Source: Dyella ginsengisoli LA-4 (GTDB taxonomy: Bacteria; Pseudomonadota; Gammaproteobacteria; Xanthomonadales; Rhodanobacteraceae). Taken from it: DNA of 64,000 nt. Positions 44,157 to 56,358 of this stretch are shown here, in pieces. The first letter of the stretch is position 1. Each line of letters starts with the position of its first letter. The stretch spans positions 89,375 through 153,374 of the forward strand of contig NZ_AMSF01000056.1 of the NCBI RefSeq assembly GCF_000334915.1. The letters are read 5' to 3'. A program made the position numbers and the translations under genes. A model generated the notes under the pieces. It was given only the letters and a program-made list of their open reading frames with translations, was not told the DNA's origin and made no database searches.

Positions 44157-44642
44157 ATGAGCGCGCATGTTTCCGCTACCGGCCTGCCGATACGCTGCGG
44201 CATTGTTTCCGTCGTGGTGCTGCGCGGCACCGGCGCGGCAACACAGATGCTGCTGGCGCGACGGTCCGGCACCTGGCTCGATGGCGTTTGGAGCTACATC
44301 GCCGGCCACCTGCAGGACGGCGAGGCGGGCTGGCGGGCCGCGCGTCGGGAATTGTTCGAGGAGACCGGGCTGGTGCCGCAGTCGCTCTACGCCACCGGCT
44401 TCTGCGAGCAGTTCTACCGGGCCCGGCCGGAAGGCATCGAGATCGTACCGGCATTCGTCGCCCGCGTGGATGAGCACGCCCCGGTGCGGCTCAACTCCGA
44501 GCACTCCGCCTGGCGCTGGGTGGATCTGGACGAGGCCGCAGCCGAGCTGCCGTTCGGCAGCCAGCGCGACCTGCTGGCCCACGTGCGTCGCGAATTCGTC
44601 GAACGCACGCCATCCGCGGCGTTGCGCATCGTGCCGGACTGA
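44157..44642 (+). CDS. Nudix hydrolase
   Basis: From ATG 44157 (MSAHVSATGLPIRCGIVSVV) the protein has 161 residues. The Nudix box is complete: GHLQDGEAGWRAARRELFEE with TGL after it, matching GX5EX7REUXEEXGU. Such enzymes hydrolyse nucleoside diphosphates linked to another group, for example dihydroneopterin triphosphate or oxidised nucleotides; the exact substrate is not predictable. The gene is divergent from the acetyltransferase across a 187-base gap and convergent with the amidohydrolase, with only 4 bases between stops. Confidence 0.92.
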   Translation: MSAHVSATGLPIRCGIVSVVVLRGTGAATQMLLARRSGTWLDGVWSYIAGHLQDGEAGWRAARRELFEETGLVPQSLYATGFCEQFYRARPEGIEIVPAFVARVDEHAPVRLNSEHSAWRWVDLDEAAAELPFGSQRDLLAHVRREFVERTPSAALRIVPD

Positions 44643-44646
44643 ATGC

Positions 44647-45948
44647 TCAGGGCCGCCGGTAGACCACGCCGTCCTTCATTACGAAGACCGGGTGCCGCAA
44701 CGCCTGGATGTCGCGGCTGGGGTCGCCGTCGAACGCGGCCATGTCGGCGAACGCCCCCGGGGCGATGCGGCCGAACTGGCCGTCGGCGCGCAGGATGTGC
44801 GCGGCGACATCGGTGGCCGCGTGCAGCGCCTGCACCGGGGTCATGCCGTCGGCGACCATCAGCGCCGGCTCGCGCCAGTTCTCGCCGTGCGCGAACACGC
44901 CCACGTCGCTGCCATTGCCGATGGTCACGCCGACTTTCAACGCGGTGCGGAAGGCGTGTTCGGCCTCCTTCATCGCGGGCGTCGGTTCGGACTTTCCGGG
45001 CACGTAGTGCTGGAAGTATTCCGAGGTGGCTTCCACCGCGGTGAGCGTGGGCTCGTAGGCGATGCCCTTCTGCTTCATCAGGCGGAAGGTCGCCTCGCTG
45101 GTGCCGTAGCCGTGCTCGATGGTGTCCACGCCGGCTTCCACCGCATTGCGCACGCCGGCCTCGCTGGCCGCGTGCGCCGCGACCGGGCGGCCGATCTGGT
45201 GGGCGGCGGTGACGATCGCCTTGATCTCGGCGGGCGACAGCGTCGGCATCGTCTCGCCGTGGTCGCCCACGCGGTAGTCGGCATAGAGCTTGATCCAGTC
45301 CGCGCCGCGCGCGGCCTGCTCGCGCACGGCGGCGACGGCCGCATCCACGCCGGTGACCGGCTGCGCACCCTGCGGCAGATCGAGGTCGGGGCGGAAGCCG
45401 CGCGGCCCCGGACCGTAGCTGGCGGTGGCGACGATGGCGCGGGTGGCGACGAACATGCGCGGCCCGGGGATCAGGCCGTTGTCGATGGCGCGCTTGATCG
45501 ACGCGTCGGCGAAGCCGGCGCCCTCGGTGCCCAGGTCGCGCAGCACGGTGAAGCCGGCCAGCAGGGTGGCCTTCGCGTGCGCCGCCGCCTCCAGCGTGCG
45601 GTAGTCCTGCGGCTCGGTGAGCACCTGGTCGTTCCACAGCGTCTCGTTGTACGGGTGCAGGAACAGGTGCGAATGCAGGTCGACCAGGCCGGGCGTGAGC
45701 GTGGTGCCGGGCAGGGCGATGCGCTCGGCATCGGCGGGGGCCTTGATCGCGTCGGCCGGGCCGACCGCGGCGACCTTGCCGTCGTGCACCAGCACGGCCC
45801 AGCCGGCGTGCGCGGCATCGCCGTCAGCGGTCCATACACGGTCGGGCAGCAGCACGGTGTCTTTCGCCGGCGAGGCGGCACGGGCCAGTGGTGCGGCGAG
45901 CAGCAGGGCGGCGCAGGCCGCCGACAGGATCCGCGGAAGGTGGCGCAT
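44647..45948 (-). CDS. Secreted metal-dependent amidohydrolase (imidazolonepropionase-like)
   Basis: From ATG 45948 (MRHLPRILSAACAALLLA) the protein has 433 residues with a signal peptide ending near ARA-A (about 24). The amidohydrolase-superfamily metal motif LVDLHSHLFLH is near residue 90. A likely bridging lysine lies in DWIKLYADY, further histidines in AAHAASEAG and TIEHGYG, and the last metal aspartate in GNGSDVG. Close relatives include periplasmic Xaa-Pro dipeptidases/prolidases of the Sgx type and related imidazolonepropionase-like enzymes. A periplasmic peptide- or amide-hydrolysing role is plausible. Confidence 0.88.
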   Translation of the reverse strand: MRHLPRILSAACAALLLAAPLARAASPAKDTVLLPDRVWTADGDAAHAGWAVLVHDGKVAAVGPADAIKAPADAERIALPGTTLTPGLVDLHSHLFLHPYNETLWNDQVLTEPQDYRTLEAAAHAKATLLAGFTVLRDLGTEGAGFADASIKRAIDNGLIPGPRMFVATRAIVATASYGPGPRGFRPDLDLPQGAQPVTGVDAAVAAVREQAARGADWIKLYADYRVGDHGETMPTLSPAEIKAIVTAAHQIGRPVAAHAASEAGVRNAVEAGVDTIEHGYGTSEATFRLMKQKGIAYEPTLTAVEATSEYFQHYVPGKSEPTPAMKEAEHAFRTALKVGVTIGNGSDVGVFAHGENWREPALMVADGMTPVQALHAATDVAAHILRADGQFGRIAPGAFADMAAFDGDPSRDIQALRHPVFVMKDGVVYRRP

Positions 45949-46041
45949 CGGACGTTCCCCCTGAGGTATTCGGACGGATGCCGGTCGCACGGGCGCCCGG
46001 CGGCATCGCACGTCGATTCTAGCGACCCGTTTCCGCCGGAG

Positions 46042-46941
46042 TCAGGCTGCGGTGCGGGCGCGGGTCACCCGGCTGGCGGTTTCCTTGTGCAGCTGGGCGG
46101 CGAGCCAGGCGCCGGTGGCGACGAGCAGATCGAGATCCACGCCGGTGTGCATGCCCATGCCGTGCAGCATGTAGACCACGTCCTCGCTGGCCACGTTGCC
46201 GGTGGCGCCCTTCGCGTACGGGCAGCCGCCGGTGCCGGAAACGGCGCTATCGACCACGCGCACGCCTTCCTCCAGGCAGGCCAGGATGTTGGCCAGCGCC
46301 TGGCCATAGGTGTCGTGGAAATGCACCGCCAGTGCGGTCATCGGCACTTCGGCGGCAACCGCACGCAGCATCGCGCGTGCCTTCGCCGGCGTGCCGACGC
46401 CGATGGTGTCGCCGAGCGACACCTCGTAGCAGCCCGCCGCGTGCAGACGCTGGGCTACGCGCACCACATCGGCCACCGGCACCTCGCCCTGGTAGGGGCA
46501 GCCGAGCACGGTGGAGACGTAGCCGCGCACCTTCACGCCGTCAGCCTGCGCGCGTTCCAGCACGGGCAGGAAGCGCTCGATCGATTCGTCGATCGAGGCG
46601 TTGATGTTCTTGCGGTTGAACGCCTCGCTGGCGGCGGAGAACACCGCTACCTCGGTGGCGCCCACGGCGCGGGCGCGCTCGTAGCCCTGCAGGTTCGGCA
46701 CCAGCACCGGGTAGCTCACGCCGGGCACCTTGCGGATGCCGGCGAACACCTCGGCCGCGTCGGCCAGCTGCGGCACCCATTTCGGGCTGACGAAGCTGGT
46801 CGCCTCGATGGTGGTCAGGCCGGTGGAGGACAGCCGGTCGATCAGCGCGATCTTCACGTCGGCCGGCAGCAGGGTCTTTTCGTTCTGCAGGCCGTCGCGG
46901 GCGCCGACTTCGACGATGCGGACGTGGTTGGATGCGGTCAT
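46042..46941 (-). CDS. liuE: Hydroxymethylglutaryl-CoA lyase
   Basis: This 299-residue TIM-barrel lyase cleaves HMG-CoA to acetoacetate and acetyl-CoA, the last step of leucine degradation. Signatures are EVGARDGLQNE at the N-terminus, the metal-binding HFHDTYGQALAN, and the conserved cysteine loop GTGGCPYAKGATGNVASED. It lies downstream of liuD on the same strand; a REP-type palindrome occupies the 123-base gap. The length and lack of a targeting signal suit a bacterial cytosolic enzyme. Confidence 0.95.
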   Translation of the reverse strand: MTASNHVRIVEVGARDGLQNEKTLLPADVKIALIDRLSSTGLTTIEATSFVSPKWVPQLADAAEVFAGIRKVPGVSYPVLVPNLQGYERARAVGATEVAVFSAASEAFNRKNINASIDESIERFLPVLERAQADGVKVRGYVSTVLGCPYQGEVPVADVVRVAQRLHAAGCYEVSLGDTIGVGTPAKARAMLRAVAAEVPMTALAVHFHDTYGQALANILACLEEGVRVVDSAVSGTGGCPYAKGATGNVASEDVVYMLHGMGMHTGVDLDLLVATGAWLAAQLHKETASRVTRARTAA

Positions 46942-46969
46942 GATGTTCTCCGTGGCAGCCCCGGTTCGT

Positions 46970-47051
46970 TGTAGGAGCCCCCTCGCGGGCGATGCCTGTG
47001 GCTTCGATGTGCATCAGGAGCAAGAGCATCGCCCGCGAGCGGGCCCCTACA
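46970..47051. repeat. REP/BIME-like palindromic pair between liuE and liuD
   Basis: The left element TGTAGGAGCCCCCTCGCGGG (from 46970) and the right element (47026-47051), which reads as its approximate reverse complement, flank a 30-base spacer. The GTAGGAGC...CGCGGGCGATGC form is the typical dispersed REP of Pseudomonas and Xanthomonadales genomes. It can fold into a long hairpin and may protect or attenuate the liuD-liuE message. Confidence 0.85.
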
Positions 47052-47064
47052 GGGATGGCTGAGT

Positions 47065-49065
<2,001 letters not shown>

Positions 49066-49248
49066 GCGAAGTCCCTAAGCTGGCGTGCGCCGTGATGCAA
49101 AGCCTGAAACGGTAGCAGAACGGCGGTTTTGAGCCGATGCGCAGCGCAGCACAGAGGGACTCTGGCCAGGTTGTCGCGGAGAGCTCACCTTCCCTCGCCG
49201 GGACGACGAGCGGGAAGATTCCCGCGCGGCGGAGCGTGCGGGACGCGC

Positions 49249-50040
49249 TCAGCCTACGACCCAGGCCGGCGCGCGCTTGGCCAGAAACGCCCCAAGCCCT
49301 TCCTGCCCCTCGGCCGACACCCGCAGCCGCGCGATCAACGCCGCGTTCTCTTCGTCGATCTGCTCGGCACCGGCTTCATCCAGCCCAGCCATGCCCAGCG
49401 CCAGCGTCTTGGCCTCGGCCTGTGCCTGCGGGCCGGCCTTGGCGAGGAAGCCGAGCATGCGCTGCACGGCGTCGTCGAGCTGCTCGCGCGGCACCACCTC
49501 GTGCAGCAGGCCGATGCGCTGCGCGGCCGCCGCATCGAAGAACTCGCCGGTGAGAAACAGCCTGCGCGCCTGGCGCAGGCCGATCGCGGCGATCACGTAG
49601 GGCGAGATCACCGCCGGCACCAGGCCGAGTTTCACTTCGGTGAGGCCGAACTTCGCGCCCTCGACGCCGATCGCGATGTCGCAGCAGGCGATCAGCCCCA
49701 CGCCGCCGCCGAAGGCCGCGCCGTTGACCCGGGCGATGGTCGGCTTGGGGCAGAACTGCAGCCGGCGCATCAGCCGCGCCAGGCGCGACGAATCGTCGCG
49801 GTTCTCCTGCTCGCTGGCCCGGGCCATGGACCGCATCCAGTTCAGATCGGCGCCGGCGGAGAAGCTCTCGCCCTCGCCGGTGAGTACCACGGCGCGCACG
49901 CTTTCGTCGCGGCCGGCATCGTCGATGGCGGCCGTCAGCTCCGCGATCAGCGCGTCGTCGAAGGCGTTGTGCACCTCCGGGCGGTTGAGCGCGATGCGGC
50001 GCACGCGGTCCTGGTCGGTGATCGAGAGGCGGCTCGTCAT
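49249..50040 (-). CDS. liuC: Enoyl-CoA hydratase family, likely methylglutaconyl-CoA hydratase
   Basis: From ATG 50040 (MTSRLSITDQDRVRRIAL) the protein has 263 residues. It is a crotonase-fold enzyme with the oxyanion-hole segments SFSAGADLNWM (about 60-70) and NGAAFGGGVGLIACCDI (about 108-124). The acidic residue in FGLTEVKLGLVPAVISPY is consistent with hydratase activity. In the liu pathway it hydrates 3-methylglutaconyl-CoA to HMG-CoA. It is followed by liuD and liuE. Upstream, on the opposite strand, feoA begins 121 bases away. Confidence 0.92.
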   Translation of the reverse strand: MTSRLSITDQDRVRRIALNRPEVHNAFDDALIAELTAAIDDAGRDESVRAVVLTGEGESFSAGADLNWMRSMARASEQENRDDSSRLARLMRRLQFCPKPTIARVNGAAFGGGVGLIACCDIAIGVEGAKFGLTEVKLGLVPAVISPYVIAAIGLRQARRLFLTGEFFDAAAAQRIGLLHEVVPREQLDDAVQRMLGFLAKAGPQAQAEAKTLALGMAGLDEAGAEQIDEENAALIARLRVSAEGQEGLGAFLAKRAPAWVVG

Positions 50041-50128
50041 GGTGGGGCTCCCCGGCAAAGACCGCCGATGATAAACGCCGGCAAACGCGGCGGTCGGCTT
50101 GAATGCGGACAGAAAGGGAACGATATAC

Positions 50129-50147
50129 AATGCGAACCATTCCCATT
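50129..50147. promoter_or_regulatory. Putative Fur box upstream of feoA
   Basis: AATGCGAACCATTCCCATT closely follows the Fur consensus of hexamer repeats (compare AATGAGAATCATTCTCATT). It ends 13 bases before the feoA start, where it would overlap the promoter or start region and allow iron-dependent repression. Confidence 0.75.
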
Positions 50148-50160
50148 TAGGTCTTTGCCT

Positions 50161-50402
50161 GTGCGCCTGTCCGATCTGCCCAAGGGTTTGCCCGCCGTGG
50201 TGGACCGCGTGGACGATGCCCACGCCGACGATGTCATCGCACAACGCCTGCGTGATCTCGGCTTCGTGGCGGGTGAGCCGGTGCGCCTGGTGGCGCGGGG
50301 GCCGATGGGCGCCGACCCGCTGCTGATCCAGATCGGCTCGACCCGCTTCGCACTCCGGCGCAACGAGGCTTCGCGGGTGACCGTGCGCGAGCAGGAGGCG
50401 GC

Positions 50403-50406
<4 letters not shown>
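50161..50406 (+). CDS. feoA: FeoA, ferrous iron transport accessory protein
   Basis: GTG 50161, directly after the Fur-box region, gives 81 residues of SH3-like FeoA (LRDLGFVAGEPVRLVARGPM and IQIGSTRFALRRNEASRV are family landmarks). FeoA is cytosolic and needed for FeoB function. The stop overlaps the feoB start by 4 bases (GTGA), so the two are translationally coupled. Longer upstream frames run into the region opposite liuC and are rejected. Confidence 0.93.
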
Positions 50407-52240
<1,834 letters not shown>

Positions 52241-52244
<4 letters not shown>

Positions 52245-52555
52245 GCACCAGCCTGCTCGTGCAGTACGTGGTGATCGGCATCGTCCTGCTGGTCAGCGTG
52301 CTGGTGGTGCTGCGAAAGCTGGCGCCGAAACTCACCGCACGCTGGCTGGCGGCTGTCGCCCTGCGGCTGGACAGTCCGGATGCGCCGGCCTGGAAGCGTG
52401 CACTGGCGCATCGCCTGCAACCGAAGCAGACCACCGGCAACTGCAGCGACGGCTGCGATACCTGCGGCGCCTGCGGGCCGAAGCCGCCTGCTGCCGCGCA
52501 CCCGCCGGCGGCCGATGGCGCAATGCCGCTGCATTTCCGTCCGCGCGGGAAGTAG
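52241..52555 (+). CDS. Small cysteine-rich membrane protein of the feo operon (DUF6587-like)
   Basis: GTG 52241 overlaps the feoB stop, giving 104 residues. An N-terminal transmembrane helix (about 5-25) is followed by a basic segment and a cysteine cluster CSDGCDTCGACG (about 68-79). The tail is proline-rich. Small DUF6587-type proteins with this layout follow feoB in Xanthomonadales and take the place of the usual FeoC. The CxxxCxxCxxC spacing could bind iron, an Fe-S cluster or another metal, which is an inference. Confidence 0.85.
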
Positions 52556-52570
52556 CGTGACAGCCGTTGC

Positions 52571-53974
52571 TCAGGCCAGTGCGCGCTGGCGCCTGGGCAC
52601 GCGACGCCAGGCGTCGATCGTCCAGGCCAGCAGGGCGGCGGCGGCCAGGCTGTTGCCCATGATCACCGGGACCTGCACCGCGCTGGCGACGAGGCTGGCG
52701 ACGGGATAGATCAGGAAGATACCCAGCCGCAGCCAGGGGCGCAGCGAAGCCGATATCTTCCGCCCGTGCAGCACGCGGGCCAACGCGAGCCATAGCGCGG
52801 GTACGGTCAGCATCCAGCCGGCCATCGGCGAGTCGGTGGCATCGACGACAATCAGCGCGCCGATGGCGAGCAGTGGCACCAGCGCGAAGTGCAGCCATCC
52901 GACCGCGCCTTTCAGAGGCATCGGGCGACGCTGCCAGCCGGTGAGCTCGGACCAGGCCATGATGGCCAGCGCCACGCCGCAGAAGCCGCCGGCGATCGCC
53001 TCAAGCAAGCCGACCATGCCCCAGGCGAACTGCCCGCCCTGCATCCCGGCAAACGCGCCGAACGCCACGCCCAGAAGCAATCCGAGCAGCAGCGCTCCAG
53101 CTACCCGCGCGCCGACGATGGCAGCCCCGACACGACTGAACAGTCCGCTGTGCGCGGCCTGCAGCCAGAATGCCTGTTGCCGGGGATCCACGGGTGGCGG
53201 CAGTTCGACCGGGGGCTGCCCGGCCAGGCGCAGGATCAGGTTGTTCATGTTGCGAAGGTTCTGCGGCAACAGGCTGCGCCACAACGCGACCGGCCAGCGG
53301 AAAGGTTGCTGCAGCCAGCGGAGCGAACGGGTGATCTGCTTGCGTGCGCTGACCGAGCGGGCGCCGAGCAGGCCAGCCAACGCGTCGCGGCGCGCGGGCG
53401 CCAGGTGCCAGGCCATGTGCATGCGCTGGCGGCGCTGCGCCACGAGCAGTGGATCGGGTACGGCGCCGGCGTGATCCAGCCGGAAGAACGCCAGCATCTC
53501 GTCGAAGCAGCCATCGGGCATCGGCGGAGCGGCCTGGTGGATCACCGCCAGCCAGTGCTGGCCGACGCGCGTCTTCAGGCTCAGGGACCAGAGCGCCTGG
53601 TGGCTTTCCAGCCATTTGCGCAGCGCGGCAGGTTCGTTGGCGTCGGCGCGCGCCACTGCTTCCTGCAGGAAGGCGCTGGCGTCGAACGTCACTGGCGCCG
53701 GCGTCGACGGAGGTGCCGGCGCCGGCTGGCTCGCCGATGCCGCGGTGGCAGCCGGCGGGGGCAACGGGCGCGGTGCGGCTGATGTCGCCGCCGCGGGCGC
53801 CGCTGCAGCGCTACCCCGGCAGCGCTGCAGTGCCGCCTGATAGGCCTCATGCAGGCGCTGGAAACCCTCCGGGTTCTCGTCCGGGCGGTTCTGCTTGAGC
53901 CTGACCGCGTAGGCGCGCTTGATCGCGCGCTCGTCGGCGGTCGCCTCGATGCCCAGCTCGCTGTACGGCCACAT
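52571..53974 (-). CDS. Membrane-anchored J-domain-like protein with altered HPD motif (RPD)
   Basis: From ATG 53974 (MWPYSELGIEATADERAIKR) the protein has 467 residues. The N-terminal 60 residues form a J-domain-like helix pair, but the invariant HPD tripeptide reads Arg30-Pro31-Asp32. An alanine/proline linker (about 65-110) leads to a helical cytosolic part and then about five or six transmembrane helices in the last 190 residues. The start overlaps the stop of hscC (4 bases), so the pair is co-translated. In E. coli HscC works with membrane-bound J proteins DjlB and DjlC. The altered HPD suggests weakened or different stimulation of the ATPase. Confidence 0.85.
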   Translation of the reverse strand: MWPYSELGIEATADERAIKRAYAVRLKQNRPDENPEGFQRLHEAYQAALQRCRGSAAAAPAAATSAAPRPLPPPAATAASASQPAPAPPSTPAPVTFDASAFLQEAVARADANEPAALRKWLESHQALWSLSLKTRVGQHWLAVIHQAAPPMPDGCFDEMLAFFRLDHAGAVPDPLLVAQRRQRMHMAWHLAPARRDALAGLLGARSVSARKQITRSLRWLQQPFRWPVALWRSLLPQNLRNMNNLILRLAGQPPVELPPPVDPRQQAFWLQAAHSGLFSRVGAAIVGARVAGALLLGLLLGVAFGAFAGMQGGQFAWGMVGLLEAIAGGFCGVALAIMAWSELTGWQRRPMPLKGAVGWLHFALVPLLAIGALIVVDATDSPMAGWMLTVPALWLALARVLHGRKISASLRPWLRLGIFLIYPVASLVASAVQVPVIMGNSLAAAALLAWTIDAWRRVPRRQRALA

Positions 53975-55662
53975 CAGATCGATTCCAGCGTATCCAGTGC
54001 GCGTCCCAGCTCCAGTCGGTGTTCGCGGATCACCATCTCGTCCTGGGTCTCCAGCACGGCGCGGAACTGCGCGATCCACGCCTGCACCTGGTCGCGCATC
54101 GCCAGGTGTTCCTCGTAGATGCGCTCGGCGCGGGCGAGCAGGGCGAGGTTTTCCTGCTTGCTGCGCGGGTGGATCTTGATCTCGGCCAGCGCGGCGAGGC
54201 GGGCGCGGATCTGTTCGGCGCTGAGCACGCCGGGGTTCTGTTCCAGCACCAGCTCGTACTGCTTGCCGGTCGAGGACACGTTCGCCTCCACCTGCAGCAC
54301 GCCGTTGACGTCGTAGGTGAAGCGCAGGTTCACCGCGTTCTCCTGCGGCGGGCGGGTCGGGTCGATCTCCACTTCCAGCTCGCCCAACTTGATGTTGCGT
54401 TCCACCATCGGGCTCTCGCCCTGGAACACGTCCAGCCGCAGCTTCGATTGCCCCGGGTTGACCGGGAAGAAGCTCTGCTCGCGGCTCACCGGCACCACGC
54501 TGTTGCGGTGGATGATCGGCTCGAAGAAGCCGCCCTGCATCCGGCCCTGACCATCGCGGCGCACCACCTGGGTGCCCAGCGAGTAGGGGCAGACGTCGGT
54601 CAACACCACTTCGTCGAGGCGCTGGTCGCGCGACTTCAGGCCCGCGGCGACGCAGGCGCCCAGCGCGATGGCCTGGTCCGGGTTGACGTGGCGCAGCGGC
54701 AGCCGGCCGAACATGCGGGTGACCAGCCGCGCCACCAGTGGCATGCGGCTGGCGCCGCCGACCAGCACGATCTCGTCGAGCTGTTCGGGCTGCAGCCGTG
54801 CGTCACGCATGGCGCGTTCCAGCGGTGCGCGCATGCGCTGCAGGAGCGGGTCGGCGAGCTGGGCGAAGCGCGACTCGTCGATCGACCACTCGTGCGTTTC
54901 GCCGCGCACGGTGAGCTGCACTGTCGCCGAGGCCTGGCCGGTGAGCGCGCGCTTGGCGGTCTCCAGTCGCTGGCGCAGCACGCCACTGGTGGCCGCATCG
55001 AGGCTGGAACGCTGCAGCCCCAGGTCGGCCAGGAAGGTCTTTTCCAGCACGTCGAGGAAATCCTCGCCGCCGAGGAAGTTGTCGCCGGCGCTGGCATGCA
55101 CTTCCACCACGCCTTCGAACATCTCCAGCACCGACACGTCGAAGGTGCCGCCGCCCAGGTCGAACACCAGGAAGCGCGAGCCGTCGCGGCGTTCCTGCAG
55201 GCCGTAGGCCAGCGCCGCGGCGGTGGGCTCGTTGATCAGACGCTCGACCTTGATGCCGGCCAGTGTGCCGGCAGCCTGGGTCGCCTTGCGCTGTGCGTCG
55301 GAGAAATACGCCGGCACGCTGATCACCGCCTCGGTCACCGTCTCGCCGGTGGCCGCCTCGGCATCGGCGATCAGTGCGCGCAGCACCAGCGCGGAGAGTT
55401 CTTCCGGGCGGAAGCCGCGATCGCCCAGCCGGGTCTCGCGGTCGCTGCCCATCCAGCGCTTGAAACTGGCCACGCTGCTGCCCGGGTGGCTCACCAGCCG
55501 GTCGCGCGCAGCCTGACCGACCAGCGCGTGGCCGTCGGCATCCAGGCTCACCACCGAAGGCGTGAGCAGCTGGCCGAGCGCGTTGGGAAAGAGGGTGGGG
55601 CCGTCGTCGCCGTAGCGGCCAATCAGCGAATGGGTGGTGCCGAGATCGATGCCAACAAGCAT
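53974..55662 (-). CDS. hscC: HscC-type Hsp70 chaperone
   Basis: This 562-residue DnaK-family protein is shorter than DnaK (about 640), as HscC proteins are. The ATPase domain has VGIDLGTTHSLIGRYG at the N-terminus, INEPTAAALAYGL and FDLGGGTFDVSVLE. The substrate-binding part includes CPYSLGTQVV and ENAVNLRFTYDVNG, with a short helical lid. The partner J-like gene overlaps downstream. HscC is a specialised Hsp70 with few known clients; it binds sigma-70 in E. coli. It is divergent from the FTR1 iron module across a 365-base gap. Confidence 0.92.
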   Translation of the reverse strand: MLVGIDLGTTHSLIGRYGDDGPTLFPNALGQLLTPSVVSLDADGHALVGQAARDRLVSHPGSSVASFKRWMGSDRETRLGDRGFRPEELSALVLRALIADAEAATGETVTEAVISVPAYFSDAQRKATQAAGTLAGIKVERLINEPTAAALAYGLQERRDGSRFLVFDLGGGTFDVSVLEMFEGVVEVHASAGDNFLGGEDFLDVLEKTFLADLGLQRSSLDAATSGVLRQRLETAKRALTGQASATVQLTVRGETHEWSIDESRFAQLADPLLQRMRAPLERAMRDARLQPEQLDEIVLVGGASRMPLVARLVTRMFGRLPLRHVNPDQAIALGACVAAGLKSRDQRLDEVVLTDVCPYSLGTQVVRRDGQGRMQGGFFEPIIHRNSVVPVSREQSFFPVNPGQSKLRLDVFQGESPMVERNIKLGELEVEIDPTRPPQENAVNLRFTYDVNGVLQVEANVSSTGKQYELVLEQNPGVLSAEQIRARLAALAEIKIHPRSKQENLALLARAERIYEEHLAMRDQVQAWIAQFRAVLETQDEMVIREHRLELGRALDTLESI

Positions 55663-56027
55663 TCCGTGACGGTCCCCCTAGCGACCGTGTCCAAGGCAGG
55701 GCGGCGATACCGCCCGGTGATGACAGATTCCATGCGGAAGGCGCCGGAGCGCCGCGGTTCGACTGGGACACCGGGCATGGCGGCAAGGGCCGTGTCCCGT
55801 CCCCCGGCGCTACCGCCGGATCGAGGCCGTCATGGTCCCACAGTCCCGCACCGATGGTGTAGGGGCAGCCGCGCGAGCCGCGGCTCATTGCCGCGGGGCG
55901 TACTCACCCGCTCGCTGGCGCCTGCCAGGCGGCTGATGCCGCCGCTCCGCCGTCGGTGCGCATCATTTGCCGTTGTTAATGAGAACAATTATCATATTCA
56001 TATCAAGCCTGACCCGGATGCCCCGCC
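55663..56027. promoter_or_regulatory. 365-base divergent intergenic region with a Fur box and a degenerate REP
   Basis: The right end holds a Fur-like box AATGAGAACAATTATCATA (55978-55996), 31 bases before the cupredoxin start and probably controlling the iron-uptake genes. A hairpin AGCCGCG/CGCGGCT (55867-55873 with 55879-55885) preceded by GTAGGGGC looks like a decayed REP element. The rest is GC-rich with no credible gene. Promoters for hscC (left) and the iron operon (right) should lie here, but no -10/-35 pair was assigned. Confidence 0.7.
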
Positions 56028-56354
56028 GTGAACCGTCTCACCCTCGCCGCCGTCCTGCTGCTCTCGGGCTTCGCCGCCCGGGCCGCCGACGTGCCCGAAT
56101 TCCATCTCGTCATCCAGGACCACGCCTACCAGCCGGCAGAGCTGAAGGTGCCTGCCGGGACCAAGATGAAACTGGTGATCGAGAACCGCGACGCCTCGCC
56201 GGAGGAATTCGAGAGCACCGAGTTCAACCGCGAGAAGATCGTGCTGCCGAACAGCACGATCACCGTCTACGTCGGGCCGCTGAAGCCCGGCAGCTACCGG
56301 TTTTTCGGCGACTTCCACCAGGACACGGCCCAGGGCCGGCTGATCGTGGAGTGA
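56028..56354 (+). CDS. Periplasmic EfeO-type cupredoxin-like protein of an FTR1 iron uptake system
   Basis: GTG 56028 gives 108 residues with a signal peptide (1-19, ending AARA). The mature part has a cupredoxin-type beta-sandwich with KVPAGTKMKLVIENRD and ESTEFNREKIV, as in the cupredoxin domain found with FTR1 permeases. The protein has no cysteine, so it lacks a classic type 1 copper site. Acidic residues (for example in SPEEFESTEF) may bind iron. It precedes the FTR1 permease by 4 bases and lies just after a Fur box. Confidence 0.9.
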   Translation: MNRLTLAAVLLLSGFAARAADVPEFHLVIQDHAYQPAELKVPAGTKMKLVIENRDASPEEFESTEFNREKIVLPNSTITVYVGPLKPGSYRFFGDFHQDTAQGRLIVE

Positions 56355-56358
56355 TGCC

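Noticed and set aside
44167..46974. A 935-codon + strand frame opposite the amidohydrolase and liuE
   Set aside because: It starts inside the Nudix gene in another frame and crosses two real - strand genes; the product is histidine/arginine-rich noise.
49190..49216. Imperfect palindrome TTCCC...GGGAA between liuC and liuD
   Set aside because: Only the outer five bases pair well, so it is not clearly a terminator or a REP.
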